From: Suillus spraguei
Taxonomy: Eukaryota > Basidiomycota > Agaricomycetes > Boletales > Suillaceae
DNA length: 64,000 bases
Assembly: GCA_016800925.1 (NCBI GenBank)
Contig: JABCPU010000177.1
Location: forward strand, 62,001-126,000
Direction: 5' to 3'
The notes below the pieces were generated by a model. The model searched no databases, was not told the origin of the DNA, and was given only the letters and a program-made list of their open reading frames with translations. The translations under genes were made by a program, and so were the position numbers. This document shows positions 56,679 to 64,000 of this stretch, in pieces (the first letter of the stretch is position 1; each line of letters begins with the position of its first letter).

Positions 56679-59600
56679 TCAGAGGGCGTGTTGCTTCTTA
56701 TAAGCATTCAAAATTCGAGCGGAGTTCTTCAAGTTCTTTTCTGGGAGCCATTCGTTATCTCCCGATGAATATCCTTTCCAGAAACGAGATAGCGTCGGCG
56801 AGTGCCGGTTCCTTTGTGAGAAAGAATTGCTTCTATTTCATATTCTTCTTCTTCTTCGATGATGTCAGGTGGTGGTTCAGGGAAGTTCGGACCATGTACG
56901 TCTGTTTCGCTATAGGACGATAAGACAGAAGCGTGGAATGTGGGATGGATTTTCCACTGTGGAGGGAGTTTGAGTGTGAACGTGATGGGTGATAAGACAT
57001 CGATGATCGGGAAAGGTCCGTATCGCTTTGGCGCAAGTTTCCTTGATGGGAGTTTGAGTCTAAGATTAGCGGCAGATAGCCAAACCTTATCTCCGATCTT
57101 CCATGGATGTACTTATCTCCTCGGGATCGTTCGGCCATTGTTTGCATTGCAATGTTATGGCAGGCGATTGCTTCTTCTCTTATCTTCTGCAGGGATCGTA
57201 CTCGATCTTCTGCTGCGGGACGGATGAATCAGGGATAAGGTGAGGGATAGCGCGTGGTTCATATCCCATCATCAAATAGAAGGGTGATGCATTCCTTGCA
57301 TCATGTTTTCGGTGGTTGTGGACGAATTCGGCGATTGGTAGATGTTCTACCCAATCTTCGGGTTGTTGCGGCAATAGATGCATAGATATGTTTCAAGTTC
57401 TTGATTTAGCCTTTCAGTTTGACCATCAGTCTGGGGTGATAAGCCGTAGATGGAGCGATGACATAGTCGAGAAGTCGGGCAAGCTCCTTAGAGAAGCGAG
57501 ATAGGAATTGCGGACCTCGATCTGAGATGACTTTGTCATGGAGTCCAAATCGTCGGTAGACGTGTTTCAAAATAGTTTAGCAACGCCTTCGAAGTGATGG
57601 TTTTCAAACAAGGGATAATAATTACCCCCTTCGTAAGGCCATGGTCTACCACGACCATGATACTGTCAAAGCCCCAGAGACAGGGAGGTCAGTGATAAGA
57701 TCAACAGAGACCTGAGAAAAGGCGAGTGCAGAGAGGGAATCGGGGTAAGCGGGGGCGAACAGGATGTGTATCGCTTTCATTTGCTGACAAAGGGCGCAAC
57801 CCTCAACGTATTTCCGAATATAGAGCCCATAGCGGCCACCAGCTTCCCGTTTACGAGTTCTTCAGTTTTGAATCTACCGGGATGTCCCGCGGTAGGATGA
57901 TCATGATACCTTTTCAGGATATCGGACGATGTGCCGGTGGAATATAGGCACGATTCTTAAAATAGAGGACGTTCTCCTCAATCTTCCAGTCAGAGAGTGC
58001 TGATTCATAGGGGGAAGGCACACGCCATCAAGGGCATCGGACGCTGTCTTGAAGACAGGGTCGTCGAGGGGGTCAGAGGATGATAAACATCCTTCAGTCG
58101 GTGTCAATAAGACGAACGAATAGAGCGTCAGGGAGGAGGTCTGGTCCTCGTTATCGTCTTTGCCGGAGTCATAGTCGGGCCGGCGGATAGTGCATCAGGT
58201 ACTGCTAATTTAGTACCTGCAACGTGATGCAGTTCAATGTCATAAATAGACAAAATCAATTGCCAACGTGCTTGGCGACGGGTAAGCTTCTGTGCACTTC
58301 TAAAGTACAGAAGGTTCTTGTGGTCGGTGAATACCAGGACGGGTGTGGGTTTCCTTCAAGATAATGCGCCATTCGTTCAATGCCCGGATTACGGCAAGGA
58401 GTTCCGATCAAAGATCTGGTAATTGCGTTCTGCGGGGTTCAAAGACTGTGAGAGATATGCACATGGGTGATAAACACCATTCTCATCAGTCTGCAAGAGA
58501 ACTCCGCCAGTTGCTACGAGCGAAGCGTCGGTAGCAATAGCAAATTGTCGGGAAGGATCAGGGTTACGGAGTACCGGTTGGGATGTAAGCGTCGTTTCAG
58601 TTCTTCGAAGGTGTCCATACATTCGGTTGACCAATCAAAGGCCTTATCTTTCTTTGTTAAATCGATAAGAGGTCGGGCGATGTCAGAATAGTGGGAAATG
58701 AACGTGCGGTAGAAGTTGCAAAAGCCGAGGAATGACCGAACATCTTTTACAGATTTCGGGACTGGCCATTCGGAGATTCCCTTGGTCTTGGCGGTATCCA
58801 TAGCAACTTGTCCGGGCGAATTATCATTCCGAGGTATTCCACTTCTTCTGCATCGAAGGTGCATTTCTCCGGTTTCAAGAACAGATGTTCTTTTCGTATC
58901 TTCATCAAAACCCGTCTGTTCGTTCACGATGTTCTGCCATAGTTGTAGAGAAAATCAGGATATCGTCCATGTAGATAACCATCCATCCTTCGTTGATTTC
59001 CTGTTGGAAGGTGCGATTCATGTATGCTTGGAAAGTTGCTGGGGAATTGCAGAGGCCAAAGAACATGACGTTCGGTTCAAAGAGGCCGAATTCCGTAGTA
59101 AAAGCAGCTTTCCAGCGATCATCGGGATGGATGCGAATATTGTTATAACCGGACCGATATCCATTTTCGTAAAGAACTGTGCGTTGTGAAGGCGTGCGAC
59201 AAGGGAGATAGGGAGTGGGAGCGGATAGGCGTTCTTGACTGTCCAATCATTGATGTAGCGATAATCTTGACAGGGACGCAATTCTCCACTCTTCTTTCCC
59301 ACAAAGAAGAAGCCACTGGCTTGGGGTGACTTCGATTCTGAGATGAAACCTTTCGCAACGTTTTCATCGATAAACGTTTTGACGGCAGCGCGTTCTTTTT
59401 CCGATAGCGGGTAAACCTTAGACGTGCGAGGGATAAAACCGGGTTTAGTATCATCCGATGATCAATACCAGGGCGTTCGGGGGTAGTTTGTTCAATCCGT
59501 CTTTAGCAAAGACGTCTGCAAAGTCGTGCAAATAGTCCGGGACCAATTCTTCGAAGGATTTCTTTTTCTTTTCCTTCTCATCCGTGGCGAATTCCTGAGC

Positions 59601-60650
59601 TTTGTTACTGTATTTCGGAGGAGGAAGGGAATTGTGGAGTAGTTGGGAGTTGTTCGAGTCGGAAGTTCCATCATGTGTAAGGGGTGTCCATGGATACTTC
59701 TTCTATGATTCTCATGCTAACTCCATCGGTATCATATTCCACAAGAAATTCTCCATCTCCAGTTCATAAGAGGAAATTTCACGACTTCTGGTGCATGCCA
59801 GACATCTTGCATGTGTTGAATTGGTCATCATCCTCTGTTGGGATCAACGAGGGCACGGGTTCTTCTTCATCGGGGATTTCTTCAATTGAAGCTGAAAGAG
59901 TTTTCGGGGGAACATAGAACTTGGATAGTTTCGGTACGTTGGTATCTCGTCCGGGATCTCTTCTTCTGCTTTTCTTTTCCATGCTTCTGTTCTTCTATTG
60001 GCCGTTGCTCAATAGGTTCTTGTCCGCCCGATGCTCGGGTTCGGATTCATTCTTGCGCTTTTCTGCCGGGGAATCGGTGATACTGCTCGTGGCAGTTGTA
60101 CACGGGAGTAGGGTCTGTAGTACTGGCATTTGTACTTCTGGTTCGGATCTTTAGGAATAGAAGGGATACGAGGGATTTCGGAAGTCGGGAATGTTGCCAT
60201 TTCTTAGATGATTGAAGAGTGGGGCAATCCATTCTTCTTCCGATCCGTATCCATATCAATTTCAATTTCATCCGATTTCGTTGTTCGGGAAGGACAGTGT
60301 TTCAGCAGCCCAATCTATACTTGGGTTCATTGCTCGTAACCATGGAATTCCCAGAAGGATTTGATCTCTTCTTCCTAGTTTGGTGATATTGAATTTTCCA
60401 TACATGGTTCGTTCATCAATTTTGACCACTAGGAGACAGTAGTGTGTGATTGGTCCTCCTTTGATAAGAGTTCCATCTGCCGTAGTAACTCGAAATGGTG
60501 TTTTGAGTTTTCGTCGTGTGATTTGATGGAGTTTCACAAACTCTTCGAAATGAATGTTCCTGCTGCTCCTGAATCAATACAGCGGTGGTGTCGACGGATT
60601 TTAAGCGAGTACGCGAGTGAAGGGTGATAGGGACACGAAGTTCTTTTCTT
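56679..60650 (-). pseudogene. Element 3 pol (protease to chromodomain), many frameshifts
   Basis: All domains of element 1 pol are recognisable in broken frames. These include the protease (VDTTAV, IPWLRAMNPSIDW), the RT with YMDDILIF intact (58905-59246), RNase H (FAIATDASLVATGG), the integrase core with Asp retained ([10 protein letters not shown]) and the chromodomain. Lesions are nearly all one-base deletions, many in short homopolymers. Confidence 0.9.
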
Positions 60651-60719
60651 TCACCTACAGCGCGTACAAGTCTTAGTAATACATTGGGAGAAACATACGT
60701 CGAATCTTTGTTTCTCCAA

Positions 60720-61250
60720 GTCAAAAATCCTCACAATCCGCCTACAGTTTCTTCGTCTTCTTCTTCTTTGACTTCGGTTTGTCGGAGCGGGGTCTTCTTC
60801 TTTCTGTCAGGACAATTATGAATGCGGTGTCCTGTCTTCTTGCATCCGAAGCATTGTCCCTTCTTCATGCATTCGGATCTCTCCGTATCGGAGATTCGAT
60901 CTACGACCATTGCTTGGAATCACGATTAGGGATGTACGTGCATTTCCATAGTTCTTCTTCTTCTGTTGTGGAGCATGACGTGTCCTCATGGCTTGAAGAC
61001 GATGATGGGAATTGTCAATGGAAACGCATTGCAGCACAACGTCTCGGAATACTTCTGAGACATCTCCTAGTGCGAAAAGCTTTGTAAGGATCCCCAATTC
61101 AGGCCATCTTGGAAGAATTGGATCTTCGTTGCTTTCGGTGATATGAGCCTTGGCTGCAAGTGCCTCAAAGTCAGCGATATAGGTGTGAAGATCTCCACTT
61201 CCTTGTTTGAGGTCTTCTGAGTTCTTTGTAATGCAGTTCTTTGGTTCATC
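60720..61250 (-). pseudogene. Element 3 gag, C-terminal part
   Basis: Contains DLKQGSGDLHTYIADFEALA, VSEVFRDVVLQCVSIDNSHH and the knuckle CFGCKKTGHR in shifted frames. It ends at the palindrome centre. Confidence 0.88.
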
Positions 61251-61269
61251 CACATTGTTGGACAATGTG
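61251..61269. repeat. Perfect 19-bp dyad at the centre of a giant inverted repeat
   Basis: CACATTGTTGGACAATGTG: an 8-bp stem with a 3-base loop. To its left lies minus-strand gag, to its right plus-strand gag. This sequence is absent from the matching region of element 1 (about 18350), so it was formed at the junction. Confidence 0.85.
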
Positions 61270-64000
61270 ATTTTATGAAAAGCTTCAAAGAAGCCTTCGA
61301 CAGTGGATACCAAAGAACGCACTACAAACTCAGGACTCAAACAAGGAAGGAGATCTTCAACCTACATCGCTGACTTTGAGGCACTTGCAGCCAAGGCTCA
61401 TATCACGATAAGCAACAAGATCCAATTCTTCCAAGATGGCCTGAATTGGGGATCCTTACAAAGCTTTTCGCACTAGGAGATGTCTCAGAAGTATTCGAGA
61501 CGTTGTGCTGCAATGCGTTTCCATTGACAATTCCCATCATCGTCTTCAAGCCATGAGGACACGTCATGCTCCACAACAGAAGAAGAAGAACTATGGAAAT
61601 GCACGTACATCCAATCGTGATTCCAACGCAATGGTCGTAGATCGAATCTCCGATACGGAGAGATCCGAATGCATGAAGAAGGGACAATGCTTCGGATGCA
61701 AGAAGACAGGACACGCATTCATAATTGTCCTGACAGAAAGAAGAAGACCCCGCTCCGACAAACCGAAGTCAAAGAAGAAGAAGACGAAGAAACTGTAGGC
61801 GGATTGTGAGGATTTTTGACTTGGAGAAACAAAGATTCGACGTATGTTTCTCCCAATGTATTACTAAGACTTGTACGCGCTGTAGGTGAAAGAAAAGAAC
61901 TTCGTGTCCCTATCACCCTTCACTCGCGTACTCGCTTAAAATCCGTCGACACCACCGCTGTATTGATTCAGGAGCAGCGGAACATTCATTTCGAAGAGTT
62001 TGTGAAACTCCATCAAATCACACGACGAAAACTCAAAACACCATTTCGAGTTACTACGGCAGATGGAACTCTTATCAAAGGAGGACCAATCACACACTAC
62101 TGTCTCCTAGTGGTCAAAATTGATGAACGAACCATGTATGGAAAATTCAATATCACCAAACTAGGAAGAAGAGATCAAATCCTTCTGGGAATTCCATGGT
62201 TACGAGCAATGAACCCAAGTATAGATTGGGCTGCTGAAACACTGTCCTTCCCGAACAACGAAATCGGATGAAATTGAAATTGATATGGATAGGATCGGAA
62301 GAAGAATGGATTGCCCCACTCTTCAATCATCTAAGAAATGGCAACATTCCCGACTTCCGAGATCCCTCGTATCCCTTCTATTCCTAAGATCCGAACCGAA
62401 GTACAAAGCCAGTACTACAGACCCACTCCCGTGTACAACTGCCACGAGCAGTATCACCGATTCCCCGCGCAGAAAAGCGCAAGAATGAATCCGAACCCGA
62501 GCATCGGTCGGACAAGAACCTATTGAGCAACGGCCAATAGAAGAACAGAAGTATGGAAAAAGAAAAGCAGAAGAAGAGATCCCGGACGAGATACCAATGT
62601 ACCGAAACTATCCAAGTTCTATGTTCCCCCGAAAACTCTTTCAGCTTCAATTGAAGAAATCCCCGATGAAGAAGAACCCGTGCCCTCGTTGATCCCAACA
62701 GAGGATGATGACCAATTCAACACATGCAAGATGTCTGGCATGCACCAGAAGTACGTGAAATTTCCTCTTATGAACTTGGAGATGGAGAATTTCTTGTGGA
62801 ATAGATACCGATGGAGTTAGCATGAGAATCATAGAAGAAGTATCCATGGACACCCCTCACACATGATGGAACTTCTCGACTCGAACAACTCCCAACTACT
62901 CCACAATTCCCTTCCTCCTCCGAAATACAGTAACAAAGCTCAGGAATTCGCCACGGATGAGAAGGAAAAGAAAAAGAAATCCTTCGAAGAATTGGTCCCG
63001 GACTATTTGCACGACTTTGCAGACGTCTTTGCTAAAGACGGATTAAACAAACTACCCCCGAACGCCCTGGTATTGATCATCGGATCGATACTAAACCCGG
63101 TTTTATCCCTCGCACGTCTAAGGTTTACCCGCTATCGGAAAAAGAACGCGCTGCCGTCAAAACATTTATCGATGAAAACGTTGCGAAAGGTTTCATCTCA
63201 GAATCGAAGTCACCCCAAGCCAGTGGCTTCTTCTTTGTGGGAAAGAAGAGTGGAGAATTGCGTCCCTGTCAAGATTATCGCTACATCAATGATTGGACAG
63301 TCAAGAACGCCTATCCGCTCCCACTCCCTATCTCCCTTGTCGCACGCCTTCACAATGCACAGTTCTTTACGAAAATGGATATCCGGTCCGGTTATAACAA
63401 TATTCGCATCCATCCCGATGATCGCTGGAAAGCTGCTTTTACTACGGAATTCGGCCTCTTTGAACCGAACGTCATGTTCTTTGGCCTCTGTAATTCCCCA
63501 GCAACTTTCCAAGCATACATGAATCGCACCTTCCAACAGGAAATCAACGAAGGATGGATGGTTATCTACATGGACGATATCCTGATTTTCTCTACAACTA
63601 TGGCAGAACATCGTGAACGAACAGACGGGTTTTGATGAAGATACGAAAAGAACATCTGTTCTTGAAACCGGAGAAATGCACCTTCGATGCAGAAGAAGTG
63701 GAATACCTCGGAATGATAATTCGCCCGGACAAGTTGCTATGGATACCGCCAAGACCAAGGGAATCTCCGAATGGCCAGTCCCGAAATCTGTAAAAGATGT
63801 TCGGTCATTCCTCGGCTTTTGCAACTTCTACCGCACGTTCATTTCCCACTATTCTGACATCGCCCGACCTCTTATCGATTTAACAAAGAAAGATAAGGCC
63901 TTTGATTGGTCAACCGAATGTATGGACACCTTCGAAGAACTGAAACGACGCTTCACATCCCAACCGGTACTCCGTAACCCTGATCCTTCCCGACAATTTG
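61258..64000 (+). mobile_element. Inverted copy of the chromovirus (element 3'), open at the right edge
   Basis: Plus-strand gag (61272-61800), protease (61920-62271), linker, RT (63080-63850, with YMDDILIF at about 63570) and the start of RNase H (SQPVLRNPDPSRQF) mirror 58500-61250. Many one-base deletions are shared by both arms, for example in CAATCCGCCTAC (near 60735 and 61800), GGTTTCAAGAAC and AGTTGTAGAG. Others are private to one arm. The arms therefore derive from one another. Confidence 0.9.

Larger units (their letters stand above)
54675..61250 (-). mobile_element. Chromovirus copy (element 3), truncated inside gag
   Basis: A minus-strand copy of the same family as element 1. It has a 3' LTR, polypurine tract, extra ORF, chromodomain/integrase, RNase H, RT, protease and most of gag. 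Homology to gag stops at about 61250, where an inverted second copy begins; no 5' LTR is present. Compared with element 1 it lacks the nonsense codons but has dozens of single-base deletions, so no long frame survives. Confidence 0.92.

Noticed and set aside
1..64000. CRISPR arrays, prokaryotic defence systems or rRNA genes
   Set aside because: No regularly spaced repeats, operon structure or rRNA sequence. Spliceosomal introns and gene families are fungal.

Overview
The window looks like nuclear DNA of a filamentous basidiomycete (Agaricomycetes). Genes are interrupted by many short introns (about 45-75 bp, GT...AG). The families present are typical of mushroom-forming fungi: a DUF6533 membrane protein, TPR/HET proteins, a casein-kinase-like kinase relic, a serine carboxypeptidase, Argonaute, an E(z)-type SET protein and ATG18. 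The transposons are fungal hAT, PIF/Harbinger and Ty3/Gypsy chromovirus types. No rRNA, CRISPR or prokaryotic operon is visible.

Layout. (1) 1-10.4 kb is a transposon graveyard: a broken hAT transposase (minus, 2161-5366), a kinase relic (minus, 7474-8162) and four solo LTRs of one Gypsy family, each with a perfect 5-bp target duplication (TTAAG, CTGTC, GCAAG, CAAGC). (2) 10.5-24.8 kb is a nested stack. A 7637-bp chromovirus (11679-19315, minus, LTRs 476 bp, duplication CCCTT) sits inside the reverse transcriptase of an older relative (10519-11678 plus 19316-21567). The older element's 5' LTR (21691 to 24792) is split by a 2.6-kb element with about 880-bp inverted arms. Two tRNA-like sequences follow. 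(3) 26-51.2 kb is gene-bearing: glutathione transferase, NmrA relic, carboxypeptidase, TPR/HET relic, DUF6533 protein, mismatch-type DNA glycosylase, Argonaute, HET protein, an unknown conserved-looking protein, ATG18 and an E(z)-like methyltransferase. (4) 52.2-54.7 kb is a Harbinger element cut by a Gypsy LTR. (5) 54.7-64 kb is a third copy of the chromovirus on the minus strand, joined head to head at about 61260 to an inverted copy that runs off the end.

How the parts relate. The chromovirus has gag, protease, reverse transcriptase, RNase H, integrase and a terminal chromodomain. It also carries an extra ORF between integrase and 3' LTR, with a predicted coiled coil and a CCHC knuckle. 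The full-length copy is dead: three nonsense codons and an Asp-to-Asn change in the integrase core. Much of the decay is C-to-T, often at CpG. Two genes from pathways that can silence such elements, Argonaute (RNAi) and the E(z)-type H3K27 methyltransferase, lie in the adjacent gene block; a functional link is inference only.

Caveat. Argonaute reads perfectly through 20 exons, but several other genes show isolated one-base deletions at otherwise conserved places. These may be real pseudogene lesions or long-read errors. The large palindrome at the right end could also be an assembly or library artefact.
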